A DNA stretch of 64,000 nucleotides from Nereocystis luetkeana (taxonomy: Eukaryota; Sar; Phaeophyceae; Laminariales; Laminariaceae), in contig JARUPZ010000016.1 in assembly GCA_031213475.1 (NCBI GenBank), forward strand, positions 9,936,270 through 10,000,269, given 5' to 3'. The notes below the pieces were generated by a model, which did no database searches, was not told the origin of the DNA, and saw only the letters and a program-made list of their open reading frames with translations. Position numbers and translations under genes: made by a program. This document shows positions 27,415 to 42,000 of the stretch, piece after piece (positions within the stretch are counted from its first letter, which is position 1; every line of letters starts with the position of its first letter).

Positions 27415-30400
27415 GCCTTCATGTTAAAAAACATTGTTTTGACCCGACGAAACCATTTCGCACACCCAGTGTCGGTCGCAATCATTCCTTCTACAGTAGG
27501 GAGATACCACTACGTATGCGGATACACTGAAGTACTGTTCGCATGACATGATAGAGCCTAAGCATGATCCTTATCTTTAGGCCCAGCGTGACACAACTGT
27601 AGAGTTGGCCGTTTTAATATAGGCTGCAGCCCCGTTTTGGGGACAAACCTTTCAAATTCGAAGTGGTTTATCTCCAAAACGGGGCTGCAGTCCTAAAAGG
27701 GTTTAAGGTGAAACGAGCAGGGGAAACTATGATCGCCAGTCGCTCCTTCAGAGGTACATCTATGCGCGGTGAGAAGCCCCGCGCACTTGATTTATGTATG
27801 ATTTACCTAGTCTAATGCTGGGCTTTGGGAGAAGGGAGATGTCTGTCTCGACAGAATCCTCCACCTCGACACCATTGACAGCCACAGCAGAAGCCACCAC
27901 TGATTTTGCCGCTCCCCTCGCGTTTATCTCGCTTTGTGTGACCTAAACATCGGCCATACAAAGTCGGCGACAACGACCGGTGGTGGATGTTTGTGAACTT
28001 GCACCTCCCAGTCAGTCCGTCCCTAAACAACTTGCGACAACAAGTACTTGAGATATCGGCTGGACGAAGAAAGTGGTTCTGGAGAACGAAGGGCGAGACA
28101 ACACAACAAGCAGCGCGCCTCTATTTTTCATGTAATTTGACACGATTGCCGTTTCGGTAACATGTATGTGCTGCATACACCGTCCACATTGAACCCATAA
28201 GCAGCGCACTTTGAGGCCGTCGTCTGGATTACACGCGACATACTGCTATATATATAAGAATATATATATCGGTTTTCGGCTAATGAGTCCATCCATAAAA
28301 CGCCACATCTTCAATCAGGATTTCACACACACCTGGCTCGAAAAATGATCCATACCTGGCTTGAACAATCGCATTGAAACTGTCCGCCCGCCCCGAGAAG
28401 TGCAGAGGCCGGCATCTCGCAAACTATCACGTTGTCAACCGTGACCACCAGGGAATCGAGTGTCATGGTGCCCGAGTTGGTGACCGTTCCGGAGAACGAT
28501 ACGCTTTCCCCTTTGTCGACCCGCTCGTTGCCGTTTTCGTCTTTCCACGTTCCCGTTTCGGCTAATTTGACTGTTCAAAGATAATTCAACACAATGATAC
28601 GGCCCGTATGACAAACTCTGAACACGTCACGGCCAAAGAGACAAGCTATTACGGGGGGCCATAGTTAACAGGACCAAATATTGTTCGTAAAAATGGTTAG
28701 AACATATAGGTTTTTTATGTATACCATAGGTCCTGTTAACTATGGTCCCCCGTAATAACACGTTATACGTGGTAAGAGACTTATTAACAACACAGTAGTC
28801 TATTGCAGTAGTAGTATCAACGTGACACGATAGGGCCGCAAGACAACTGAACACATTCACACGATAAAATTGAGACACGTAACACACGATACAAAGTGCA
28901 GCATTGAGTTATGTTCGCAGGATAATACACCACTAACACCACAGCGTTGAGACAGAATAACGCGATACAGTATAAATCCAGGAGACGCAGACCACCGAAA
29001 AAGTAGTTAATACGACATCATCATGAGACACAACGAGGCAAGTTCTCACGATGTATACCATACGAAAAAACAACACGAAGCACCGACAAGTCAACACGAT
29101 ACACACTGCAGCACCTTCAGGGAGCAAACCGTAACTACAGCAGCCGACTTTGGTGACACACTTGATAGGTAGCGAATTCGCAGTAGCTTGTAGACCCCTC
29201 TGAAAACCTATACACCCCGCAGAAGGCGCGATTGAATTATCACCAGTTTTGCGTCACACCAAGCTTGCAAAGAGGAGCTCTGAGGAGAGTTTCGAATCTC
29301 AAAAGCTTCTCGGTTTGTTCTATCTTTCATGTGCAATCAGACAAATCAACGTTACACTTCGTCGTACACCCTTACGAAACACAGCACCACGATGAGCGTG
29401 CGCCAAGTCGGTCCCTGACACGAACAATTGTATACCTGGTACCGCTTTGGCCGGGGAAAAAATCCCGTTTGATATCCATGTCAGAGTCCAAACGAGTAGT
29501 ATTGACGGCCAGAATGGGACGGTATTAGGCACCTACACAGTACGCGGTACTGGTGGCCGGGACTCCCCCTCCTTGCATAGTGTTGGCGTGAAGAAATCAT
29601 TGTGGAGACATCGAATACTATAGCAGACCATAATCAGGCGTACGAAAAATTGAGAGGTTGCCTAGACAACCGGCGGGGTTTGCTGCATTTTTCAACGGCT
29701 TCACAAGGAATTTTTCACGCCGGCGTTCTGCAGAGAGGGGGGGGGGGGGGGGGGGGTGGTGTCCCGGCCACCTGTGAAAATATCAAGAAAACATACACCA
29801 AGCGAATACTAAAAGCCTCAGACTGGCGTCGACAAGAACACAAGAAAGCCGTGGGCCGTTACACTGAAGCTAGTGCAAGAACACGAATGCACCCTTTTCT
29901 AAAGTAAGGGGCATGCCTAACGAACAAAACAAACCGCGATTCGTGAGTTTTTTTTTGTCATGAATAGTGAGATCACAATTCACGTCCATACCCCTCACGA
30001 ATCATGACGCCATGTATGTTTCAGCCCTCTGCTAAAAAAGACAATCACGATCCGTGATAATTTTGTTGTGGCTCAAAACATGCGCCTGATCAAGGCACTA
30101 CGTAACCCACGCGCACCAACGGTATCCTAAGGCCGGTATAGGGACATGGCAGACTCTGCGTCGTTTTGACGAAGGCAGACGACAAGCGGGTACCCGGAGA
30201 CACCGCTGGGCGCGGGCGAACGAGCACGTTGTGGCCTGCTAATCTCTAGGAGGAGAAGCCACAGCGCGAATAAAGCGAAAATAATTTGAGAATCTCCCGG
30301 ACCAGACAGGGCAGACGACCTGTGAGGTTGGAATCTCGCGGACCGGGCTTGTCCGACGGTGGGTGAGATTGGAATCTCGCAGGCTGGGTCAGGCAATGGC

Positions 30401-31813
30401 CCGAGATTTGAATGCGGTCAGCCCGGCTCGGCCTGGCCGTGCCCCACCCGAGAGAGTTGGCCCCACCGGCCAAAGCCGTTAAATTTGAAATATCACAATT
30501 TTTGCGCTTGGAAAATATCACGAAACGAGATGAATTTCAGCTTTTTTCGTCACGACTGTAATGTCACGGATCGTGATATCTGGCCATGCCAAAGGTCACG
30601 AATCGCTATTCTGTTTTGGTTCGTTAACCCAGGATAACCAGCCTAGCTCAGTATTGATGTGAGATGGACTCGAAAACCATGTATCCTACTATATGTACAC
30701 AACATGTTTGGTGCTGATTACCATGCTCCTCTCAGCTCTCAACCGTCCAGGCTGTGTGTGTGCAAAGCAAACGCCAACAACGCTTCGCGTATTCCTTTTA
30801 ACCCCCCCCCCCCATCCACTCACCCACGCTGACGCGAGCAACTCGGTCCAGCTCGTACGTAGATGTAGCATTTCTCGTATCCGTTTCCCCGGATGAATAG
30901 GCGTAGGTGACCTTGACACAGCGAGACCAGAGAGCGGGAAGATTACGGAACTGTGTAAGGGTCGGTTGGTAGTTAGCATAACCCAAACCAAGGCCCTTAA
31001 ATATCCACGCGGAGTGGTCTTTCCTGGACAAGGGCAGAGATGACCTCTTGCGGGATCCATCCAGGTACAAATACCGAGAATATTGTTTTTTTTATATTTT
31101 GATCAAGCTCTCTAACATTACAGGGGGGCGCAGTCATCAGAATCATAACCTACTATGGACCCAAAAATCCTGTACAAGGTATCCCCCCATATTTACACAC
31201 CATCCTTGGTTGCTACCACTGTCAACACCAAATTAAATGCTGCGTGTAGAGACGTAGGACGTTCACAGTCGGTCAACTGGCTGCTGGGGACCGACGCGGT
31301 TGCCCAATCGCTGCAACCGAGGAGCGACCCATGAAGTCGAGAAGGCATGCCTTGTTTCAACAAGAGTTTTCCTTATATATCGGATTGTTGGTCGAGTGTT
31401 TCCCCTCCTCGTATTTTTTCAAGGTTAGTGTTTGGGGGAGCTGAATAGCTCTTAGGACAAAAGCCCTCAGAAAAATCTCGGGACAATTCGGGTGCTACCT
31501 CATACCATGCTGCGTGGTTGTTGTTGTGGTACGGTTCCTTACATTGCAGATCGGATACAAACCCTGTACATGATGTATACCGCGCCGACGAAACTAATGC
31601 CCAAGGCAGTCCAAGGGGGGTGTCACAAGATAGATGTAGATCAGCCTTGCACAGGTTATCAGGCGATTCTTGTAGGCGAGGGCTAAGGCCGTTATGCCAT
31701 AGTGCAGCAAGGAGAGCAGACCATGCAATTCAATACCATGTCATCTATCGTTGCTGGATACGGCAGTGGGTGCAACTGACTGACTGACAGACTGACGGAC
31801 TGACTGACTGACA

Positions 31814-31844
<31 letters not shown>

Positions 31845-34800
31845 GGACTGACTGACTGACTGGCGGACAGACTGGCTGACTGACTGACTGACTGACTGAC
31901 TGACTGACTGACGGACTGACGGACTGACTGACCTCTATCGTTCCGGTGACGATGCCCGCGTCGACATCCGCGGGAGACAACACCTTCGAGGCTTCGCACA
32001 AAATCGGATGCCCACCAGGTTGATTTGACGTAGGAACGATGTCGTGATCGCACGGTATAATGGTATCACCGAACGTGTCGTCGAGCAGGACAACAACAAC
32101 CTGATTCAATCTGGTGTTGCCGGTATTTGTGAGAGAAATTTCGAAGAACGCAGTGTCGCCTGCATCGCTGTACGCCGGGTGGATGCCTTTCTCGGTTGTC
32201 ACCATTCGCAGATCTATCTCCAACAACAGGCCGAATGTCTGACGAAGAGGGGTCTCGTGATTTGCGGAGGCTTTCGCGCCTCTGGAGTCGCCGGAAGATC
32301 CGGTGACCGTGGCGTTGCTGAAGAGGAAGCCGGCATCAATGTCGTCCTGCGCGAAGTAGGAAGATAAACAAATATTTCCCTAAACCCTGTTGTTGGTGAT
32401 TTTCAGGTACAGGTGTTATGGGATCCCCTCTCCCTTGTTGCGACGTCAAGATTAATAGCAAGTGCCCCCTTAGCATAACCGGCAGGCGGTATCGCGCGCC
32501 TGGACCACAGGGTTCTTTCGGAAATTCACATGAGTAACGCTTCAATTCCTCGTGTTAGTTCCTGGGCTCAGCCGGGCAAAGAGTTACCACTTTGTAGGGG
32601 TTCCAAAAGGATGACGCCGGCGTAAATCCATTCTGTGCAATGGAAAGAAGGCTTACGTATGTTGTTGCGAGTGGATTTACGCATATTTGTTTCTCCCGCG
32701 CGGGGTTTCGCGTGTGCCGGACAGGTGTTTTGGGGTAATCATCATGATAGTGCGAGCTTTGACACACCGCAAGCTCCCCCCCAGCCAGATGATGATTTCG
32801 GTAAAGATCTCCCACTAGAATTTAAGTGTTTGAGGAACGCAAGAGGAAAACACGAACCTGCGAAATAGCGTAGCCTGATTTCGTTTCACACGACACAGCA
32901 GCTCCTGGCGCGAGTTGAAGATCATCCAGAGCCGGTGTACACTTCACGTCGCCCTGAGGCTATGCATATATAACGCACGGTTTGGGATTGGGGGAAGTTC
33001 CGCGCCTTCCTCTGCCACATGTGAATCGAAGGTTGAGTTGGCAAATCCACGCACGTGGCAATGTCCTTATACCGTGTGCATCGGAGGTGGGAGTTAAACA
33101 AGACTTGAATTACTGTAGCAAAATGGTTGAGGCGTTCTACGATAGAGTTTCACCCTTCATTTTCTGAGTCTCCTCCCTTAAGAGATTCCAAAATCGAATT
33201 GTATCCCGATGAATAATCCCATGGCCCAAGTATACAAAAACGTCTTTTTTCGAAACAAGATGGGCATTCCGGCGATTTCGGATTAAGGAGCCCCGTCATT
33301 CAGAACAGATTTTAGCGGAAATGTGCTATTAGTACCTCTATCGTAGAACGCGTCGATTCAATCACCAGGGTACGTTTTGGCGTGTAGATCTGAGAATATG
33401 TCAAATGTCGTGTGCGGTCGTTCCCGTGTCGATAGGGAGGGGCTTACAGAACCCATGCAAACATTTCCAGGATACATCGCTGACAAACGGCGTCGACATC
33501 CGACGCTAACCGAAACGTATTGAATGTAGCTTGAACGAGCTCGTTCTACTACAGAATATGCCAGGTACCAGGCATCTATAGGGGGGGGGGGGGGGTAAGA
33601 TGTTTTTTTTCTTTGTTGGGAGATGATTTGGGATCATGGTTACTCAATAAAAGCGTGAACCTAACTCTGGCGGCAATGGGATAGCGGGATGTCTTCTGAC
33701 ACTATCGACAGCAGGACCGCCATACAACGCAGCACATCATAGCTTGCAAGTGACGCAATGACCAACCTCGGCGCCAGTGAGCTTCAGGTGGGATAGTGTT
33801 GCATCCCCAGAATTCTGAATGCCATAAGTCTTGGTGACGATGTCTCCCACGCTCGCTTCGTCCACGTCTCGTCTGTACTCGTATTCGCTTCCCATCTCTG
33901 TGAGAGGTAAATTGGGTCGGTCACCCAGAGAAAGAGTGTCGGTATCCGTTGTATATACCATGACGGAGGACCATATTCAATGGGACCTACGGCACACACA
34001 ATAACTATATCCTATTTACTATGGTCCCCCGTAATAGCATATGTATACATTGTATGTATTAATCCTCCGGCCGAGTTGTAAAAATAGCAACTTCAAGCTC
34101 ACGTAGTGTTGTGGATATCGATATTCGAATCGACTTCGATATGATAGTGAACTGAGTCCCGGGCTACTGATAGTTTGCTAAAACCGCAAACAACAAAACG
34201 AATCGATTTAATATCCCGATATTAGATACAACGACGCTTTTCGTGCAGTATTACCTCTACATGGAAAACACGCGGATGCCAGAGCATGGGGGGAAAGCAG
34301 GTTCGATATGTGCTGCATCGGTCAATTCCGAGTAAGTATTCCAACGCTAACCTCGCCGCATTTCCGCATTTAAAGCATGTGTGGTGTGTTTGCCTCACTC
34401 GGTTGCACGTAGTACCCAACGGTTCTTGCGCAATCAGTAGTACCCAACGGTCATTGCGCGTTCAGCAATGTACGCGCAGGATGCCGTCTCCCATCTATGC
34501 ATGAGCATATCGACCCGACCCGACCGTCGTACAGCAGGGGGTCGGGTAGGTGCCTCGTGTGGGATGACTCATGGCTCTAATTTATTTATGGTGGCACGCA
34601 AACTGATGCATCCGACTATTAAGGGGGGACAATAGTTAATAGGACCAAATATTGTTAGTATAAATAGTTAAATATATAGGGTTTTATGTATACCACAGGT
34701 CCTATTAACTATGGTCCCCCGTAATAACAGGGAGTGAGGTCTGCGCAGATTTGTTGCTGACTACGGGTAGATAGAGCTGCCATCGACAGGCGTTCTATTG

Positions 34801-36450
34801 TAGCCGCCCTCAGGAACGCCCCCGTTTGGACACGGATCCACCACACGGGTTGTGTGCGTATGCCAAGCACACGTTTTCACTTGCGGAATCACCTGTTATA
34901 GTGTGAAAACGTCGTCTCTTGAAACAGACCAACCATTTTTTCATATCATTCCTTCAGACGGATGTTACTCTATACCACTGTGGCCGGCAACGTACTCCCC
35001 GTTTAGAATTATGATTTCAACCTGAAACGGGGCCCATGGTCCCGGTCGAAGTGGTATACTACCAGGTGTACTTCGCTGCTGCCCAGTTCTTTCTTTCGAC
35101 CGTGGTGAACTGCTTGCCTGTAGCGTGACCATTGACGCTTCCTAAAGGTGCAGATGGACTCATCCCTCCGGATGTTCGACTTTGGTTTTTTGCCGGTTTT
35201 TATATCAATGTCTTGTTTGGCAAACGCGCGATGTCTGCGATCAACGTCTCGAACGCTTTCCATCGAGCTGCCTGTGGTGGCGAGCCCCCCCCTCTCCCTC
35301 CCCCTCTCCCTCCCTCTCTCCCTCCCTCCCTCTCTCCCTCACCCACTTACCTAGAGAAAGTGAGTTTTTACAATTTATCGGAGTGGACGACACAGCCTCG
35401 GCACCGATTCTTTGCTTTCGAGCGTTCGTTGCGTTCACGAAGGCGTCCATGGGTGCAGCTCCTTCGTCGATCTCGGCCTGGCTCACCTGCGCAAACAAAG
35501 GGAGGCAAGGGAAGGGAAGAGGAGACAAGGCAAGGCAAGGCATGACAAGGCAAGGCAAAGCGAGGCAAGGCAAGTCGAGGTAAGGCGAGGCAAGGCAAGG
35601 CAAGGCAAGGCAAGGAAAGGCAAGACAGAGCGAGGCAAGGCAAGGCAAGTCGAGGTAAGGCGAGGCAAGGCAAGGCAAGACAAGGCAAGACAAGGCAAGA
35701 CAAGGCAAGGCAAGGCAAGGCAAGGCAAGGCAAGGCAAGGCAAGGCAAGGCAAGGCAAGGCAAGGCAAGGCAAGGCAAGGCAAGGCAAGGCAAGGCAAGG
35801 CAAGGCAAGGCAAGGCAAGGCAAGGCAAGGCAAGGCAAGGCAAAGCAAGGCAAGGGAAGGCAAGGCAAGGCAAGGCAAGGCAAGGCAAGGCAAGGCAAGG
35901 CAAGGCAAGACAAGGCAAGGCAAGGCAAGGCGAGGCAAGGTGGGGTCCTTTCCCCCACATATTACAGCCAATATACCGCACCCCCCTTGGATGATTGTTC
36001 GATTTTCCCCAAACCTTAGGGGGGGTGCACAGCCAAAATGACGACTTAGAAAAAAACGATATTTTCGAGGCCTCGATGCATTTTTAGGATAGAGGTCCGC
36101 CTAACACCCCGCCCGCAACCTGATCTCGAAGAAAACCGAAAATTATTATCCGGTGAACTTTTTTCATATGCCTCCAGAGGTATACAGGGATTAATCGAAA
36201 AAACATGGAAACAAAAATCATTTTCCAGCGATATTGCGTAATTAGTTCATCAGTCGAGGAGTGTCTTAAGTCAGTCAGAAATGTTCAAGCATTTAGGCCC
36301 TCGGTCGAGGAGTGTCTTGAGTCAGTCGGAATGATTCGGGGTCTATTAACAGTCCATTTCTCAGTCGAGGAGTGTCTTAAGTCAGTCAGAAACAAAAGGC
36401 CCAAAACAAACTAACTACCCCTATGGCGTCATTATGCCATAGGTAGGTGC

Positions 36451-36493
<43 letters not shown>

Positions 36494-39039
36494 GAGAAAA
36501 TCAGCTTGGGACTTCGTCCGAGCTTGTGGGCTGTCGCGACTGGTACGGTAGATAATCCTTTCATCGCGGAACACAAATATTATTTTATTAAATCTGAGTA
36601 ATTTGGGATCTTTTACGGGGGGGCACATTAAATATAATCTACGGTACCCACGAAAACCTATAATTTTTCGAAGTTTTGCCAACAATGTTAATCCTACATA
36701 CTATTATCCCCTCGAATAAACCGTGGGCGGCATTTCTGAAGCGGGTAACATCCGAGCGGATTCGGCAAGTATCAAAGCGGCTACAGAAGGGGAAACAGGG
36801 GTGTCGTTTCAACATGCACGGATTCGAGGAAAAAACGCGCCTAAACAGACTCAGCTGCACGACATGCGACGGGCACTCCGCCGTATGATGTCGTCAAGTG
36901 GGCGCAGAAGGCACAACACTGCTGCACAATGTCAGCGTATGGACGTTGAGATCCATGTCTATGTTGGTGTGCAGTCACTTCACACGAGCTTACTAAGTAT
37001 CTTATGATAGATGCGGAGAAATACGATATGCCGCGAGACTTGACTTTGTTCTTTCTTGCCGACGCACTGTATTCAACTTTACCTATATCATACTGATCGC
37101 AATGTAGGGTAGCTAGCTTACCACCATAAGTATCAGGTAACGTTACACAGAACTGTACGAGTACGCTACATAGAACGTTGCAGGGATATTGCTAGGAACG
37201 GTTCAGGGAACCTTGAGTGGCTGCTGTAGGATACACCTGCCCGTAGCATGGGCATTGCCTCGTGATGAGGTGATGGCATCGCCCACCTCGATCACTCTCT
37301 CTCATTCATTTCCACATTATTTCGCCACATATGCGACCTTTTTTCAAACCAAGTTCTTTCTTCATCACAAGTGATCTTCACAGACACTTCGGTGCCACCT
37401 CCGCCATCTCTCTTCACAGAGACAGAGCCTCGACACATGCATTATTCCTTCAGGTTATGAGCCTCGACACATGCATTATTCCTTCAGGTTATGAGCCTCG
37501 ACACATGCATTATTCCTTCAGGTTATGAGCCTCGACGCATGCATCATTCCTTCACACACTACTAGGTGGAGGACAAATGAGATGGGCATGGACACGCGCG
37601 AAGGGACCACGTAATGTTGGAATAGAGGGGAGGAAGAGAGCTTCCGACAGAAAGTGGCGGAGGAAAACAGTTTTCTCCTGGTGTAAACAGAAAAGGAGTA
37701 ATATTTCGAGGCTCTCACTTGTCGGGTGAGGGGATTTATAGAGTGTCACGGGTCGGGTCGGGTCGGGTCGGGTCGGGTCACCTTTACACGAGCCGACCTG
37801 ACCCGCGACGTTTGGCCCGACCGGTGAACAGCCCGATTTTCAGCCATGGAAGGGTGAATCGAAGCAAACCAACGTAGCCGGCTGTATTCAGGGCTGGACC
37901 CTGAGCCCCAAAGCTTCACGGTTGGCATTGAAGAGCAAGATACACACGCAATATCATCAAGATTGACTAGCAAGGGCGTAGTATGTTTTCTACGGCGGTG
38001 CGTACCACGAAAACAGACAAAAGACAGTCTCAAGTAATCTGGTGGCCTCTCAATCCGAGTGGCTCTCGTCGGCTGAAAAATACAGGAACCCTTTTAGGAC
38101 TGCAGTCCCGTTTGGGTGAAAAACCGCTTGAACTATGTGCAGCTTGCCCCCAAACCGGGACTGCACTCCTAAGTGAGTCAAAAAGCGGCCTCCTCGCACT
38201 AGAATACCAGCGCAACACTATTAATACTTGTGAGGCAATGTATAAGCCACGATATGCCGCCTCTAGGTAGGATAGCAAGGCAACACAAATACGTGATTCG
38301 CCGGCCTTAGACAGGCACACCTCCGCTCGTGGAAACCCGTGCCAGTGAGGCGCGACGGCTTCCCCAAGTACGAAAAGGAGAACCTGTCACGATCCACAAA
38401 CCAGCGAGGGTTTTTTCGTGAAGGGATATGCTGAGCCTAAACAAGACTCGTCCTGGGGGAATAAATACCGTGCTGTAACGGAGTGCTGTAAAAACGGCCG
38501 AACGAAACTTACGTCTGAGGTGACCTTGCACACGCAGGCCTTTCCCGGCGGGATGAGACCATCTTCCGGCACGTCGTACTCGAGGCAGTCGGTGCCAAAC
38601 TTTGGGTCGACAACGCAAGGCTTGGACAGCGTCGTTGTCCCGCGATTCCTGACTCTGTAAGTTCTCGTCAGCGGTTTACCGGCGTGAGCGTTGTCGTCGA
38701 TTTGGTCCCCGTCCTCCCACACCCCGCCTACATCTGCACACGCGTTTATTTTGGGTGAATAATAAGTAGAGTGGAGCAGTAGATGGTAGATTTAGCGCAC
38801 AGGATTGTTTCGCTCGTTTGTTCATGGCGTTCGTTGTATTTCGGGGGGTGTCCATGTTTATTGCGGGTGATCAACGTCTATGGGTGATCGATGTTTAAAC
38901 TCATGCTTCACGCTGTCCGATAGCAGCCATAACAACAACAATAACAACAACAGCAACAACAACCATAACAACAACAAGAATAACAACAACAGTAACAACA
39001 ACAACCATAACAACAACAACAACAACCATAACAACAACC

Positions 39040-39089
<50 letters not shown>

Positions 39090-42000
39090 AACAACAATAA
39101 TAACAATAACAACAACAGCATATCACAGCGGCATGCTAGAATCTGGATTATGTAGGTCGTGATCTAGTTAGTCTGGGTAGTGACCTCGATCGCGACCTGT
39201 CCGACCTGCGCAAGCGCCACGACTTACATTTTGTTCTCACGTTCGTTAGGAATGACCCTTGCACCTCCTGAACCCGGGCAGTGCACAGTCTACACCAATC
39301 GCAAAACAGACCCCAGAATAACGCTCAAGATAGAAGACCGCCTCGGACGGGACTCCCAAGCTGATATTTTTGTCGGAAACGGGGGAAAATGCAAACGCCG
39401 AGCGATGCGTCTACAGGAAAGGTCATATCTACGAGAGGTTTCCCAAGTTGCCATTTCCGTTAGGTGTACGTACTCCCCCACGTGTTTTTACGTGGGGGGT
39501 AAAGCAGAGCGCGGAACATCTTCCCAGGGGGTGCGCAGTAAGTAATATTATCACCCTAGTGTGATACGGTTTGTTATCTTATCTCCCTGGTGTGATACGG
39601 TGTGCTATCTTGTCACCCGTGGGGTACGGTATGCTATGTTATCACCCTAGTGTGATACGGTGTTCTATCTTATCACCCGTGTGATACGGTGTGTTGTCTT
39701 ATCCCCCTAGTGTGACACGGGATGCTATCTTATCACCCGTGTGATACGGTGTGTTATCTTATTACCCTAGTGTGATACTGTGCGCTATCCTACCACCCTA
39801 GTGTGATACGGTGTGCCCCTAATCAAATTTATTAATACCGTGATACGGTGTGCTGCCTTACCACCCGTGTTACACGGGGGTGTATGTTTCTCCCACAAAA
39901 GTGTGGTGTGCTTCCATGAGAACACCCAATCAGTGGCTGTATACACACGTACACGTACTGACCCGTGCTACGGTAGAGGGCGCCCTTTACGATCAAAACA
40001 TTTCTGACTGGTGCGGCTCCTAGAGTAAGGAACTACCTGTGTCAAATGTCACTGTGAATGCTAATACTGCGGTGCCAATGTCACAGGAAATGCCATAACC
40101 GCTTTTTCACTAAGGTTTTTTATATGTCGTCGTTTATACCTAGGCCATACCCTTTGCTCAAATCAGCAGCCTCGTGAACCTTCCGGTGCACCCCTATACG
40201 CCTGGCGCAGTTCAAAGCGGCCCTCACCGATAGTCATGAAGGCGGTACCAATCAGTTCTTGCGTAAAGTCGTCCGTCCCAACAACGCCGCGCGTACCCGC
40301 GGAGCTCAGGGATGTCACCTCGATCGTCCTGCTCCATGCTCCCTCGTCGACATCGGCCTGATCGAGGGCGTATGTAACCGAGCACCTCATGGTCTCGCCA
40401 TGTGGGCAGAAATCTTTGAGCAACATTGAGGCGGGAGGGCGGGGGGGGGGGGGAAGGGGTGTACTCATTTGTTGCTTGCCTTAGTCATTTGACCGTTAAC
40501 CACCCATCTCTTTTGAGACGGAGCACCGCGGGGGGGTGGGGGTTGTTCCATGGCATACTATGTTTCGCTTAACATGCTTATCACGCGAATGACTACTGTC
40601 AATATCGGCATTTTGACCGGTCTCGTGCGCGGCAGAGCACCTTGGCCTCTCTGAGGTGAGTGACCAACAACGGAAGGAGGGGGGGGGGGAGAGCGAAAAA
40701 AGAGGATAATTAGGAAAATGACAGAGGGCATCAGCTCTCGTTCAACCGTTCAAACTATTTCGAGGGACAACAGTATTACATACCAGGTAGATATACATGG
40801 CAGCACATAGTAGTACATTGTAGCACATAGTAATACAATGTAGCACATAGTAATACAATGTAACACATAGTAATACACAGAAATAAATGGTAATACATGG
40901 TAGTAATCAGAGCCCACGGTGGAACCAAAAACCCACCTATAACCACACCCTATACTTGGTTCTCACTACTACTATATAATACTATTAATAGTATGTATCC
41001 TCGTAGTATTTCGAAGATGCTCCCACACTAATTCTAAGCCGTATGCCCATCGAAACGTGGGTACAGCAATGTAGATGTGAACACGCTTGCTTGTCTCATC
41101 AAGTGCAAATTGATATAACCTTATGATTGCTCCTTTTGCACGAGCACTGCGTACGCCAGTCAGTTCCACTATTGATAACATGTTGCGCCTTGGAGTGCTG
41201 CCGTCGAGACCCACTCCTAGTCGATGTCCGTTCATCACCCCCTTTCCGATACGGCCGAAGAAACTAAACACGTGATTTATTTGCTTTCTGAAGGTATTTT
41301 TCGAGCGAAGTTACTACCCGACTATAAAAAAGAGACGAAAGCAACCGGGCGACAGTTACAAAAATGTGCGACAGTAAGAAATAACCTGCTTAAGCCATAC
41401 TACACTATGCTGATTCCATTCATTCATGACCCTTGTACTACACATTCCCCCCCTTCCCCCCCTCTACTCAATATTGAGTCTTAAAACGTTCTAAGTCCTT
41501 GCGGGCGCATCGAAACGTGTAGCACATCATTGGGTGTGCCGATAAGAGAAATTGTCGACAAGTCGAGGGGCTTGCTGCTTTGTCTAATGCCTCCACAAGG
41601 AGTTACTTACGCCCACATTTTTCAAAGGAAGGCAGCGAGTCCCGGCCACCTGTTACACTGCAGTGCGGGCTATCGATGCCAGGCTAGCAGGTCACGATAT
41701 CACATTCACGTGTGGCTATTAATTTACCGTGGGCCGACTGTGTGAAACGGAGGGGCTCACCCGAATAGGGTGGCTTGCACACCATTGCGGAGTTTCGATC
41801 GTCCCTCACGCGGGTGCCCTTAAGACACGTGTTGCCATTGTTGGTGATCTCCGTCGACAATGTGATGTCATCTCCCTCTCCGACGACATGATCGTCTCCC
41901 TTCTCGATGGATCCCGTCGTCACTTCACGCGGGGAAAGAAATGTATGTGTGGAACCCATCAGCAATAATACATAGGCGAGAGGAGAGGGGGGGGAGCATG

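Noticed and set aside
35241-36041. ORFs of 130-246 codons (LPCLALPC and KARQGKARQG types)
   Set aside because: Pure translations of the CAAGG array plus exon 16.
38858-39155. Poly-Leu and poly-Asn ORFs
   Set aside because: Translations of the AAC microsatellite.
39541-39860. Regular units with palindromic halves, CRISPR-like at first sight
   Set aside because: Units are contiguous without unique spacers and lie in an intron; it is a minisatellite.
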